DNA from: UBA1672 sp033851915
GTDB lineage: Bacteria; Pseudomonadota; Alphaproteobacteria; Micavibrionales; Micavibrionaceae
DNA length: 64,000 bases
Assembly (NCBI GenBank): GCA_033851915.1
Contig: JAWSVM010000003.1
Location: 496,001 to 560,000, forward strand
Reading direction: 5' to 3'
Shown here: in pieces, positions 16,757 through 25,752 of the stretch
Layout of the letters: each line of letters starts with the position of its first letter
Position numbering within the stretch: position 1 is the stretch's first letter
Program-made: the position numbers and the translations under genes
The notes under the pieces: model-generated
The model's database searches: none
Seen by the model: only the letters and a program-made list of their open reading frames with translations
Told to the model about the DNA's origin: nothing

Positions 16757-16802
16757 GCCTCTATTCTTTTGACATAATTTATGGGCTGGGGTATTCTGCA
16801 TT

Positions 16803-17543
16803 ATGGCTAAAGACATTAAAGATATTCAAGAAGAGATAGAGACATTGTTCAATGCACGCGTTGAAGAGTGTGCCTTTACCCGCAATTTTGTTCTTGAGGT
16901 TAAGTTTGCGGAGCTTACTGATATATTTGATACAACGATCAAAGATTATCAACAGGCTCTCTCTGCACAAAACACGCAGCCTGGTATCTTGGATCTGCAG
17001 GCCAATGCGCCCGTCATCATCCTTAAAAACTGTTATATATCTTCTGTGGAAGCGGAAAATAACCTGAGTGATAATCCAGATGATAATCGCAAGATTGGTT
17101 CACATTTCTTTCACAGAGATTTCTTCGATTTTGGCAAGGGAGAAGACGCGCCATCAACTGTCTTGTTTAACCCTCTGAACGTTGATCGTGATGCGCCAAC
17201 ATATTACGCATTAGTTGATAGTGTCCAAAATTCTGTTGAGAAACTCGCGTCAAATCCTGCTTATGGCAGCGGAAAGGATCAAGTTGGTTTTAACGGGTTG
17301 GCTGTCTATCAATATACGACTGTGGATGAGGATTATCAGATTATGCACACTGTGAATGCAACATTGGGGCATAAATTTACGCAGGCTGTTTTTGATGACA
17401 TAAGCGATGAAGATAAAATTGCGATCGATTGGAAAGAAGACGGGAATGTCGTTATTTTGCATTCTAATCTTTCCACTGTTGCCCATGCGCGTCCGGCGAT
17501 GGGGGATAACATAAACGATATGTCGGCGATTGATCTGGTATAA
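16803..17543 (+). CDS. Putative Fe(II)/2-oxoglutarate oxygenase-like protein, copy 1
   Basis: A 246-residue protein clearly paralogous to the next gene. Shared landmarks suggest a jelly-roll, TauD/clavaminate-synthase-like oxygenase: a 'VIILKN' strand at about 71-76, His104-Arg-Asp106 as an HxD pair, then a Thr133 in DRDAPTYYAL that resembles the Thr of the TauD GGDT motif, and a distal HSN(x5)HAR block with His228 and Arg230. The usual 2-oxoglutarate-binding Arg about 10-14 residues after the distal His is not evident, so the co-substrate, and even the catalytic assignment, is tentative. No signal peptide; cytoplasmic. Alternative: a structural homologue without activity. Confidence 0.5.
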   Translation: MAKDIKDIQEEIETLFNARVEECAFTRNFVLEVKFAELTDIFDTTIKDYQQALSAQNTQPGILDLQANAPVIILKNCYISSVEAENNLSDNPDDNRKIGSHFFHRDFFDFGKGEDAPSTVLFNPLNVDRDAPTYYALVDSVQNSVEKLASNPAYGSGKDQVGFNGLAVYQYTTVDEDYQIMHTVNATLGHKFTQAVFDDISDEDKIAIDWKEDGNVVILHSNLSTVAHARPAMGDNINDMSAIDLV

Positions 17544-17584
17544 GCAATTTTGACATTATTGAAATAAATTATTAGAATAGAGTT

Positions 17585-18331
17585 ATGAGTATAAGCCAAA
17601 AACAAGGCAATCCGCGGGATCGGGTCGAAGATATATTTCAAAGCCCTGTACTATCATGTGATGTGATAAAGGGTTTTGCTCTGCGCGTGGAGTTTGAAGA
17701 TAAGACAACCATATGTGATGCTTTGGAACGTTCTCCCTATACCAAAAGCTATTATAATAGATCGCTTTTTGATTTGTCGAAGGATTGGCCTTTGGTGGTG
17801 TTTGAAAATGCGACAGTTAATCTCAGACTGAATACGCCTTTATCATTAACCAGAAACAGTGACCATATTTTAGAACAAGACCCATTCCATTTTGATTATT
17901 TGGGCGCAGAAAAAGGCGACAGAGAAGATAAAGCAACGCTTTTGTACAATGGGGATAATGTTGCGAGGCAAGCGCCCACCTATTTTGCTTTACCGGACGA
18001 TGTTAAGCTCCACATTCCTGAAATGCATAAACTTAACCTTTCAGAGGAAACGTTGGATTTGTTGAAGAAGATGGGCGAAAGAGATTTTTCCTTCTCTTTA
18101 CTTGATTCTGAAAAAGACGTACGTAGAGCGATAAGGAATTCTTATCCGCAATTTACGGATGACCTTTTTGAAGCACTTCCCATTGATTCAAAGTTTTCGC
18201 ATACATGGCATAAAGACGTTGATACCGTGACGATGCACAGTAATGACGGGGCAAAATTATTACACGCCAGAGGGGCATCAACGACTGATGTTAATAATAA
18301 AATAATGGCCTGTGATTTATATCCTAGCTAG
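17585..18331 (+). CDS. Putative Fe(II)/2-oxoglutarate oxygenase-like protein, copy 2
   Basis: 248 residues, paralogue of the gene before it. The same landmarks appear in the same order: 'LVVFEN' strand at 70-75, His102-Phe-Asp104, LLYNGDNVARQAPTYFAL with Thr132, and HSN(x6)HAR with His218, His227 and Arg229. Overall identity to copy 1 looks low except at these blocks, so the duplication is old or the two copies were acquired as a pair. As in copy 1, no Arg lies at the expected 2-oxoglutarate position (a Lys is 12 residues after the distal His). The stop overlaps the purQ stop on the other strand within the palindrome CTAGCTAG. Confidence 0.5.
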   Translation: MSISQKQGNPRDRVEDIFQSPVLSCDVIKGFALRVEFEDKTTICDALERSPYTKSYYNRSLFDLSKDWPLVVFENATVNLRLNTPLSLTRNSDHILEQDPFHFDYLGAEKGDREDKATLLYNGDNVARQAPTYFALPDDVKLHIPEMHKLNLSEETLDLLKKMGERDFSFSLLDSEKDVRRAIRNSYPQFTDDLFEALPIDSKFSHTWHKDVDTVTMHSNDGAKLLHARGASTTDVNNKIMACDLYPS

Positions 18332-19124
18332 AAAAATACGCCGCTGCATTTTTGAATATTTCTAGACCGTCTGATTCATCTGGTAAATCAACACCTTCGC
18401 GCTGTGCGGCATCCTTCAGCTCATGATAATCATCGCGTTGCCATGTGAACATACCGCGTTCAGGATGAGGCATTATCGCCAGAATACGCCCTGTCTTGTC
18501 GGTCATCGCAGCAATATCGTATACAGAGCCATTAGGATTATGCGGGAATTCACCGTCTGCTGCCGCGCCATCAGGTGTTACAAAGCGTGCAGCAATTTGG
18601 GCGTTGTCTTTCAATGATGCCAGCGTATCTTCTTCCATCATGAAACGCCCTTCGCCATGTGCCACGGGAATGTGCAGAGCCTCGATACCTTTGAGCCACG
18701 GAGAAGTACTCTCCACCGCCAAATCGATCCAGCGACATTGGTATCGCGCGGAGGCATTGTAAGTGACTGCGACATCGCGTTGCCCATATTCATTAAGAGC
18801 AGGAACAAGGCCGAGGTTTACTAATATCTGACAGCCATTACAAATTCCGATGGTCAGCGTATCACGCGCCACAAACTCTTTCAGCGCATCCCAAAGGGCG
18901 AGCTTCATTTTCTGCGCAAACGCATTACCTGATCCAGTGTCATCACCATAAGAAAACCCACCGGGAATGGCAAGTATGTTATAGGCGCTCAGCGTATCAG
19001 GCTTTTCGATCAGGTCGTTAATGTGAATAATATCACCCTCAACATCGCTTTGTTCAAAAGCGTGCAGTAACTCTTCTTCCGAATTCAGGCCATAGCCACT
19101 TAAAACGATTACTTTTGCACTCAT
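18324..19124 (-). CDS. purQ: Phosphoribosylformylglycinamidine synthase, glutaminase subunit
   Basis: Class I glutamine amidotransferase that supplies ammonia to PurL in purine synthesis. 266 residues with nucleophile Cys95 in GICNGCQIL and the His220/Glu222 pair in MPHPERGMF; the LAIPGGFSYGDD oxyanion strand is typical of PurQ. Slightly longer than the roughly 220-230 residues of small-type PurQ and close to the partners of long-type PurL. Begins 2 bases after purL and runs against the nuo genes, overlapping the oxygenase-like copy 2 by 8 bases tail to tail. Confidence 0.93.
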   Translation of the reverse strand: MSAKVIVLSGYGLNSEEELLHAFEQSDVEGDIIHINDLIEKPDTLSAYNILAIPGGFSYGDDTGSGNAFAQKMKLALWDALKEFVARDTLTIGICNGCQILVNLGLVPALNEYGQRDVAVTYNASARYQCRWIDLAVESTSPWLKGIEALHIPVAHGEGRFMMEEDTLASLKDNAQIAARFVTPDGAAADGEFPHNPNGSVYDIAAMTDKTGRILAIMPHPERGMFTWQRDDYHELKDAAQREGVDLPDESDGLEIFKNAAAYFSS

Positions 19125-19126
19125 GA

Positions 19127-22042
19127 TTAGTAGTCCCTCAATGGAGCTTTGTAAGCTTCATCCAATGTCTTAATGTCGAGCGTTAAGATGTCGCGAATAA
19201 ACAGATTTTCGCTATATGATACACTGCCGATATAATGGCATTGCTCAAACCCTTTGAAGTTTTTCTCGAATGCTTTTTTGTTCTTCGGCGCAACGGTTAC
19301 CACAATACGGCCTGTGCTTTCGGAGAACAGCATTTTATCACTGCGTAATTCAAAGCCTGAAAGGTCGATATCCAAACCAAATTGCCCTGCAATGGCTTTC
19401 TTCGCCAGTGTCACGCCAAGGCCACCATATCCAACAGCCAGCGCGGAAGATATCAAGCAATCACGACTTGCGCGGGCGTAGAGTTTATAGAGGCGTAAAT
19501 TTTGGTGCGCATCGGTTTCCGGCACGTTTGAGCCCAGATGGCCAAGCTCATCATAATATTCGGAAGCGCCAAGCTCATCCTTGGTTTCGCCTAAGACATA
19601 AACGCTGTCACCTGCGGCTTTCGGCGCAAGAGATATGGAGTGTTTCGTATGCGGCATAATGCCGATACTGGAAACCAACAAAGTAGGCGGCGCAGAAATT
19701 TTAATCGCCTGACCGTTCTCATCATAGCCTTTAAAGTCGTTGAACATACTGTCTTTGCCGGAGATGAATGGTGTTTGATATTTAACGGCTATATCATAAA
19801 TAGTTTCAACGGCGCGCTTAAGCTGGCCTAAACGCTCTGGCTCATCTGAAGAACACCAGCAGAAATTATCCAACAAGGCGAGGCGAGAGAAATCAACACC
19901 CGCCGCAACCGCGTTACGAACCGCCATGTCCATTCCTGCTGCTGCCATTGCCGCCGTATCAATATCACTGTAACGGGGGAATAGCCCTTGAGACAGCACA
20001 ACGGCTTTCGGTGAATCCAGAGCAGGGCGCGTCACACTGACATCGCCATAAACGCGGCCTTTACCTTGTAATGGGCCAAGCACAGCCGTGCCTTGAACGT
20101 TATGGTCATACTGCGTTGCGATGAATTCTTTGGAACAGATGTTCAAACGCCCTAACATGCTCAGCATTGCGTCTTCGTAACTGTCAGGTTCAGCCAAGTC
20201 AGGCTCCGCCTCGCCGCCGCGTGTGAATGTAGTGGTCAGCGGTGTTTCAGGGTTCCCGTCATGAAGGAAATCCATTTCAAGGTCCATAATCACATCATCA
20301 TGCCATGATATTTTTGCACGTCCTGAATCTGTGTATGTGCCGATTACCGTTGCTTCAACGCCGCGCTTGGCAAAAAATGCGATTAGCTTGTCTGTGTTTT
20401 TCGGTGGCACAGAAAATGTCATGCGTTCCTGACTTTCAGAAATCCAGATTTCCCATGGGGATAGCCCCGGATATTTCAGTGGCACTATTTCAAGCTCTAA
20501 ATGAAAGCCGCCTGATCCTTCGGCCATTTCTCCAACGGAAGAAGACAAACCGCCTGCGCCATTATCTGTAATTGCGCTATACCAGCCAAAGTCGCGAATC
20601 TCTTTGATAATCGCGTCGGACATTTTCTTTTGCGTGATTGGATCACCAATTTGTACCGCAGTGGCAGGAGAACCTTCATCCAGCGCAACAGAGGAAAATG
20701 TAGCGCCGTGAATACCGTCCGCACCAACGCGCCCACCTGCAACAACAATTTTATCGCCGGGTTGTGCACATTTCTCATGGCTGGGTTTGCCGTTAATCTC
20801 GCGCGGCATAAGGCCAATCGTGCCAACAAAGACAAGCGGCTTACCTGCAAAACGATCATCAAAATACACAAAGCCTGAAGGCGTTGGTATGCCGGAGCAA
20901 TTACCGCCCGCTTCAACACCTGCAATAACACCGTTCATGATGTTGGAAGGCGGCAAAAGTGCATCCGTACATTTCGCATCACGGAAATAATTCGGTGTTT
21001 TGCGCGGATCAGCAAGGCAAAACCCATAGCGGTTCACCACAGGCTTCGCGCCTTGACCAAAGCCCATACAATCGCGGTTTACACCAACAATACCTGTAAT
21101 CGCGCCACCAAAAGGATCAAGCGCAGAAGGGGAGTTATGTGTCTCCACCTTATCCGTTATCAGATAGTTATCATCAAAGATAATCCCACCCGCATTATCG
21201 GAGAACACGGATACGCAAATATCCTGATCACCGCGCGCGGCGCGTATTTCTTTGGTTGCACGCTGAATATAATGTTTGTAAAGGCCTTTTGCGACATCAT
21301 CGATTGGTGAAGCAAAAATCGTGTGTTTACAATGCTCTGACCATGTTTGAGCTAAAGTCTCCAGTTCAATATCCGTGGCCTCACGCCCTTCTTTTTTGAA
21401 GTACGCTTGTATGGCTTTTAGATACACAAGAGGCAGCCCCAACGGCCCGCGCTTTGAACCATCAGCGTTAGAAATACCATATTTACTAAGGGTTTCCAGC
21501 GCCGCATCATCTATATCAAGATTAACGTTATCGGCAATAACATCATTTTGTTCCAATACGACTTTTGGAATAACAACATCCATACCGCCGTCACGTGTGT
21601 ATTCATCATTGCTCTTAATAGAGATTCGTTGAATCAGTTTATTTGAAATGATAGCGGAGAGTTTTTCGATATCGCTGCGCTGTGCTTTGCCTTTGATTAA
21701 ATATAATCGTGAGGAAAAACATTCCTGATCTGCGCCATCATTATCATTCTGCGCGGAGAGTTTTAATAGCTCGGACGTGGTGTGTCCGACATTATCTGTA
21801 ACACCGGGAAGGAATCCAATTTCCAGTGCCCAATCAAAATCTGTGGGTGTTTGGTTCACTTTTTGGGTGATGGGGTTGGCTAAGCTCTGTGCAAAAGAAT
21901 CTTTTTGCGCATCTGCACTGGCTGACGAATACACGTCAACGGCGCGGACACAGGCCTTTACCCCCATAGAATCTAGGGTTTTTTCTATCTGATGTGCCCG
22001 ACCATCATCTTTATGGGCTAGAATTTCTATTCGAGTATGCAT
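19127..22042 (-). CDS. purL: Phosphoribosylformylglycinamidine synthase, long-type synthetase subunit
   Basis: Catalyses the ATP- and ammonia-dependent FGAR to FGAM step. At 971 residues it is much longer than the roughly 730-760-residue PurL of most alphaproteobacteria. The first 170 residues form a PurS-like region (RIEILAHKDDGRAHQIEKTL and FLPGVTDNVGHTT), so PurS is fused rather than separate. The synthetase half has WSEHCKHTIF, HNSPSALDPFGGAITGIVG and GKDSMFNDF. The combination of long PurL plus separate PurQ is known from deltaproteobacteria and some other phyla. Together with the opposite orientation inside nuo, it suggests that the pair was acquired horizontally. Divergent from nuoG. 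Confidence 0.93.
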   Translation of the reverse strand: MHTRIEILAHKDDGRAHQIEKTLDSMGVKACVRAVDVYSSASADAQKDSFAQSLANPITQKVNQTPTDFDWALEIGFLPGVTDNVGHTTSELLKLSAQNDNDGADQECFSSRLYLIKGKAQRSDIEKLSAIISNKLIQRISIKSNDEYTRDGGMDVVIPKVVLEQNDVIADNVNLDIDDAALETLSKYGISNADGSKRGPLGLPLVYLKAIQAYFKKEGREATDIELETLAQTWSEHCKHTIFASPIDDVAKGLYKHYIQRATKEIRAARGDQDICVSVFSDNAGGIIFDDNYLITDKVETHNSPSALDPFGGAITGIVGVNRDCMGFGQGAKPVVNRYGFCLADPRKTPNYFRDAKCTDALLPPSNIMNGVIAGVEAGGNCSGIPTPSGFVYFDDRFAGKPLVFVGTIGLMPREINGKPSHEKCAQPGDKIVVAGGRVGADGIHGATFSSVALDEGSPATAVQIGDPITQKKMSDAIIKEIRDFGWYSAITDNGAGGLSSSVGEMAEGSGGFHLELEIVPLKYPGLSPWEIWISESQERMTFSVPPKNTDKLIAFFAKRGVEATVIGTYTDSGRAKISWHDDVIMDLEMDFLHDGNPETPLTTTFTRGGEAEPDLAEPDSYEDAMLSMLGRLNICSKEFIATQYDHNVQGTAVLGPLQGKGRVYGDVSVTRPALDSPKAVVLSQGLFPRYSDIDTAAMAAAGMDMAVRNAVAAGVDFSRLALLDNFCWCSSDEPERLGQLKRAVETIYDIAVKYQTPFISGKDSMFNDFKGYDENGQAIKISAPPTLLVSSIGIMPHTKHSISLAPKAAGDSVYVLGETKDELGASEYYDELGHLGSNVPETDAHQNLRLYKLYARASRDCLISSALAVGYGGLGVTLAKKAIAGQFGLDIDLSGFELRSDKMLFSESTGRIVVTVAPKNKKAFEKNFKGFEQCHYIGSVSYSENLFIRDILTLDIKTLDEAYKAPLRDY

Positions 22043-22147
22043 ATAATTATCAAGTAACTGTTGATCTTCATCGTCGCGCAGATTAAATAGTAGTCCGAGA
22101 TATAATTCAATACTCTAATTTACCGATTAACGCGGAAATAGAAACAA
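22043..22147. promoter_or_regulatory. Divergent purL / nuoG promoter region
   Basis: The only non-coding DNA between the divergent purL and nuoG genes, so both promoters should lie here. On the plus strand TTGATC (about 22061) and TAAATA with 17-base spacing could drive nuoG. On the minus strand TTGAAT and TTTAAT with 17-base spacing could drive purL. Both matches are weak. No purine-repressor-like palindrome was recognised. Confidence 0.3.
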
Positions 22148-24214
22148 ATGCCTAAAATTACAATCAATGACATGGAAATCGAAGTCGAAGCAGGAACCAG
22201 TATCTTGCAGGCCGCCGAGCAGCTAGGCGTTGAAATCCCACGCTTTTGTTACCATGACAAGCTATCCGTTCCGGCGAATTGCCGTATGTGCCTTGTTGAA
22301 ATTGAAGGCGGTCCACCAAAGCCTGCAGCATCCTGCGCGATAGCTTGCGGCGATGGCATGGTTGTTCATACCGAATCAGAGATGGTTAAAAAGGCGCGTA
22401 AAGGCGTTATGGAGATGCTTCTCATCAATCATCCACTTGATTGTCCGATTTGTGATCAAGGTGGTGAGTGCGATTTACAAGATCAAGCCGTCTCTTATGG
22501 TTTTGATCGCTCCCGTTATCATGAGGATAAGCGCACAGTTTCGAACAAAGATTTCGGCCCTCTAATCGGCACGGAAATGACGCGCTGTATCAATTGTACA
22601 CGCTGTGTTCGCTTTGCAGAGGAAATCGCAGGCACGCCCGTTCTTGGCCAGTTCAACCGTGGTGAAGACACGGAAATCGGTACATTTATTGGTGAAATCG
22701 TCGATACGGAGCTGTCCGGAAATCTCGTGGATATCTGCCCTGTTGGCGCGTTGACCTCTAAACCCTATGCGTATACCGCTAGAAGTTGGGAGCTGACTAA
22801 GACTGAGACCATCGATGTGCATGATTCTTTAGGCTGTAACATCCGTGTTGATTCGCGTGGCCGTGAAGTGATGCGTATTTTGCCGCGTTTGAATGAGGAT
22901 ATTAATGAAGAGTGGATCGATGATCGTGCGCGTTTTTCTTGTGATGGCCTAGCGGCAGGACGAATTGACCGCCCTTATATCCGCGATGAAGAAAGCGGCA
23001 AACTGTATGAAGCCGAATGGTCTGAGGCTTTCGCACATATCAAAAAGAAGCTGTCAGGTGTTAAAGGCGATAAAATTGCTGCACTTGCAGGTGATCTTGT
23101 TGATGTCGAAGCCATGGTCGCCATGAAGGATTTGATGACGGCCTTGGGCAGCCCGAATATGGATTGCCGCACAGATAGCGGTGTATTCAACACGGATAAC
23201 AGAGCGTCATATTTATTCAATTCAACAATCGCAGGCATTGATGAGGCGGACGCCATATTGCTGGTCGGTGTTGATCCGCGCCACGAAGCAACAATGATTA
23301 ATGCGCGCATTCGCAAAAATTGGCTAGAAAAGAAAATCCCGATTTCATTGATTGGTGAAGCCGTTGATTTGACTTACCCCTATGAACATATGGGAACGGG
23401 GCCGAAAGATTTAGAAAAACTGGTCAAGCAATATGCCGGTAAAGTGAAAGCCAAAAAGCCAATGATGATCGTTGGTTCAGGTGTTTTTCGTCGTGATGAT
23501 GGCATGGCTATTCACGCGCTTCTCCATGAAGCCGCAGAAGCATTGGGCATCGTTAAAAAGAATTGGAATGGCTTTAATATTTTGCATGGCGCGGCATCAC
23601 GTGTTGGCGGCCTTGATGTTGGGTTCTTGCCGCAAAAGAATGGTTTGAACTTTTCCGATATTATTTCCGGCACAAAAGACGGCTCGATTGAGGCTTTGTT
23701 TTTACTCGGTGCAGATGAATTTAATGCGCGGGTGCATATCGGATGGAAAACATTCGTCGTTTACCAAGGTCATCATGGCGATCATGCGGCAGAGCGTGCT
23801 GACGTTATCTTACCAGCCGCGGCTTACACTGAAAAAGATGGCTTGTACGTGAACACAGAAGGCCGTCCGCAATTGGCGAAACGCGCGGTGACACCGCCGG
23901 GTGATGCGAAAGAAGACTGGGCGATTTTGCGTGCGATGTCAGAACATATTTGCAGAAAGCCATTGCCGTATAACTCACAATTGGAATTACGTACGCGTAT
24001 CCAAAAGGAATGGCCGATCTTTAAGAAGATAAATGAAGTTGCGCCTGCCAAATGGGTGAAGCCTTCCATGAAGGGGCGAATTTTAAAAGATTCGTTTATT
24101 CTACCCATGCCCAATTATTATTTAAACAACCCTATCTGTCGTGCTTCTAAAACAATGAAAACATGCACTGAGGCATTTACAAACCAAGGTGACTTTCAGG
24201 AGGCTGCTGAATAA
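22148..24214 (+). CDS. nuoG: NADH-quinone oxidoreductase subunit G
   Basis: 75-kDa iron-sulphur subunit that wires electrons from NuoF to NuoI. 688 residues, normal for the class. Ligands are complete: 2Fe-2S N1b Cys34, Cys45, Cys48, Cys63; N5 His95, Cys99, Cys102, Cys108 (HPLDCPICDQGGEC); N4 Cys147, Cys150, Cys153, Cys197. The C-terminal molybdopterin-oxidoreductase-like domain is present but degenerate, as expected. Separated from nuoF by the inserted genes. Its stop TAATG overlaps the MazG-type gene start by one base. Confidence 0.97.
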   Translation: MPKITINDMEIEVEAGTSILQAAEQLGVEIPRFCYHDKLSVPANCRMCLVEIEGGPPKPAASCAIACGDGMVVHTESEMVKKARKGVMEMLLINHPLDCPICDQGGECDLQDQAVSYGFDRSRYHEDKRTVSNKDFGPLIGTEMTRCINCTRCVRFAEEIAGTPVLGQFNRGEDTEIGTFIGEIVDTELSGNLVDICPVGALTSKPYAYTARSWELTKTETIDVHDSLGCNIRVDSRGREVMRILPRLNEDINEEWIDDRARFSCDGLAAGRIDRPYIRDEESGKLYEAEWSEAFAHIKKKLSGVKGDKIAALAGDLVDVEAMVAMKDLMTALGSPNMDCRTDSGVFNTDNRASYLFNSTIAGIDEADAILLVGVDPRHEATMINARIRKNWLEKKIPISLIGEAVDLTYPYEHMGTGPKDLEKLVKQYAGKVKAKKPMMIVGSGVFRRDDGMAIHALLHEAAEALGIVKKNWNGFNILHGAASRVGGLDVGFLPQKNGLNFSDIISGTKDGSIEALFLLGADEFNARVHIGWKTFVVYQGHHGDHAAERADVILPAAAYTEKDGLYVNTEGRPQLAKRAVTPPGDAKEDWAILRAMSEHICRKPLPYNSQLELRTRIQKEWPIFKKINEVAPAKWVKPSMKGRILKDSFILPMPNYYLNNPICRASKTMKTCTEAFTNQGDFQEAAE

Positions 24215-24621
24215 TGAGTGATAAAACAACATTAGACCAAGTTCAAGAATTCCATGAGACATATGGCTTACCCGTTTTAGACGCTCCCCATATCTCGGAT
24301 GAAAAGACCAATGAGTTGCGCATAAATTTACTGGCCGAAGAGTTGGATGAATTAAAAGAAGCCTTAGAGCAGGGCGACATGGTGGAAACGCTGGATGCGC
24401 TTATTGACCTGCAATATGTGCTGGATGGTGCCTTCTTATCCTTAGGCATGGCGCATTTAAAAGCTCCGGCTTTTGATGAAGTACATCGCTCTAACATGAG
24501 CAAGCTGGGTGCGGATGGTAAGCCAATCCGCCGTGAATCCGATGGTAAAGTTTTAAAAGGGCCTGATTATTTTAAGCCCGATATGGCGCAGTTTGTTACG
24601 AATAAAGAGGAAGCCGCCTAG
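24214..24621 (+). CDS. MazG-type nucleotide pyrophosphohydrolase
   Basis: All-alpha NTP pyrophosphatase family, which hydrolyses nucleoside triphosphates to monophosphate and PPi; the substrate cannot be read from sequence. 135 residues with the EExxE..ExxD metal signature: Glu42, Glu43, Glu46 (AEELDELKEAL) and Glu58, Asp61 (ETLDALIDLQYVLDG). The C-terminal portion (AFDEVHRSNMSKLGADGKP...GPDYFKPD) matches the phage- and bacterial-type MazG-like proteins that act on pyrimidine or purine dNTPs. It is locked between nuoG (1-base overlap) and nuoH (adjacent), so its expression is tied to complex I. I know of no mechanistic link. Confidence 0.85.
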   Translation: MSDKTTLDQVQEFHETYGLPVLDAPHISDEKTNELRINLLAEELDELKEALEQGDMVETLDALIDLQYVLDGAFLSLGMAHLKAPAFDEVHRSNMSKLGADGKPIRRESDGKVLKGPDYFKPDMAQFVTNKEEAA

Positions 24622-25752
24622 ATGGAGCTTTTATACGAATTTTTATCAGACCCATGGAGCTTTTGGATCCTTAGAACTGTGGTCTACACCTTGATCGTTG
24701 TGATTGGGCTGTTGATTGCCGTTGCTTATATGACTTATGCGGAGCGTAAGGTTATGGGCGCGATGCAGCGCAGGCAAGGCCCGATGACCGTTGGGCCGTT
24801 TGGTTTGTTGCAGCCGATTGCGGATGGTATCAAGTTGTTCTCCAAAGAAACTATTATCCCTTCACAGGCGCACCGCATTGTGTTCTTGCTGGCACCGATG
24901 ATGTTATTTGCGCTGTCTTTGATTGCGTGGGTTGTTATTCCGTTCGATAAGGGCTGGGTTCTGGCGAACCTTAATGTTGGTATTTTGTATATATTCGCAA
25001 TTTCGTCCATGGGCGTTTACGGCGTTTTGATGGCTGGCTGGGCGTCTAACTCACGCTATGCTTTCCTTGGAGGGCTTCGTTCTGCCTCGCAAATGATTTC
25101 TTATGAAGTGTCTATGGGTTTGATTATTGTCTGTGTTCTGCTTGTAACGGGGTCGTTAAATTTACAGGAAATTGTTTTGGCGCCGCGTCCTGTATGGGTG
25201 CAAATTATGTTGTTTCCTATGCTGATTGTATTTCTGATCTCTATTTTGGCGGAGACTAATCGCTGTCCTTTTGATTTGCCGGAGGGCGAATCAGAGATTA
25301 CAGGCGGGTTTATGGTGGAATATTCTGCCATGACGTACGCGTTGTTCTTCTTAGGTGAATACGCGAATATGATTCTAATGAGCGCATTGACGGCTATTTT
25401 GTTCTTGGGCGGTTGGTTACCTCCATTTGGATTAGAGCCGATTAGCTTTATCCCCGGCATCTTCTGGTTCGCTTTGAAGATATGCTCTGTGTTGTTCTTC
25501 TATATTTGGGCACGGGCAACATTGCCACGCTTTAGATATGATCAATTAATGCGCCTTGGCTGGAAAGTGTTCTTACCGTTCACCTTGGCTTGGGTTGTTT
25601 TTGTCGCGGGGATGCTTATGACGTTTAACGCTCTGCCGGGGCAGCGTGATGCCGCTGCTGCCGTAAAAGCCGAACATGTTATTGTGATGAATGCTGTTGT
25701 TGATGTCACGGAAGTGGATAAGGCAGAAGCGGATAAGAAGGAGGTCGAATAA
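24622..25752 (+). CDS. nuoH: NADH-quinone oxidoreductase subunit H
   Basis: Membrane subunit that forms the quinone entry chamber with NuoB and NuoD. 376 residues with about eight to nine membrane helices and the conserved loops AERKVMGAMQRRQGP, ETNRCPFDLPEGESEI and RATLPRFRYDQLMRLGWK. The C-terminus carries a charged extension of about 30 residues (VDVTEVDKAEADKKEVE) beyond the usual end. Starts directly after the MazG-type stop and overlaps nuoI by one base. Confidence 0.97.
   Translation: MELLYEFLSDPWSFWILRTVVYTLIVVIGLLIAVAYMTYAERKVMGAMQRRQGPMTVGPFGLLQPIADGIKLFSKETIIPSQAHRIVFLLAPMMLFALSLIAWVVIPFDKGWVLANLNVGILYIFAISSMGVYGVLMAGWASNSRYAFLGGLRSASQMISYEVSMGLIIVCVLLVTGSLNLQEIVLAPRPVWVQIMLFPMLIVFLISILAETNRCPFDLPEGESEITGGFMVEYSAMTYALFFLGEYANMILMSALTAILFLGGWLPPFGLEPISFIPGIFWFALKICSVLFFYIWARATLPRFRYDQLMRLGWKVFLPFTLAWVVFVAGMLMTFNALPGQRDAAAAVKAEHVIVMNAVVDVTEVDKAEADKKEVE

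Noticed and set aside
20497..20931. 144-codon minus-strand frame within purL
   Set aside because: An alternative reading frame of the purL coding region, with no start context or recognisable domain.
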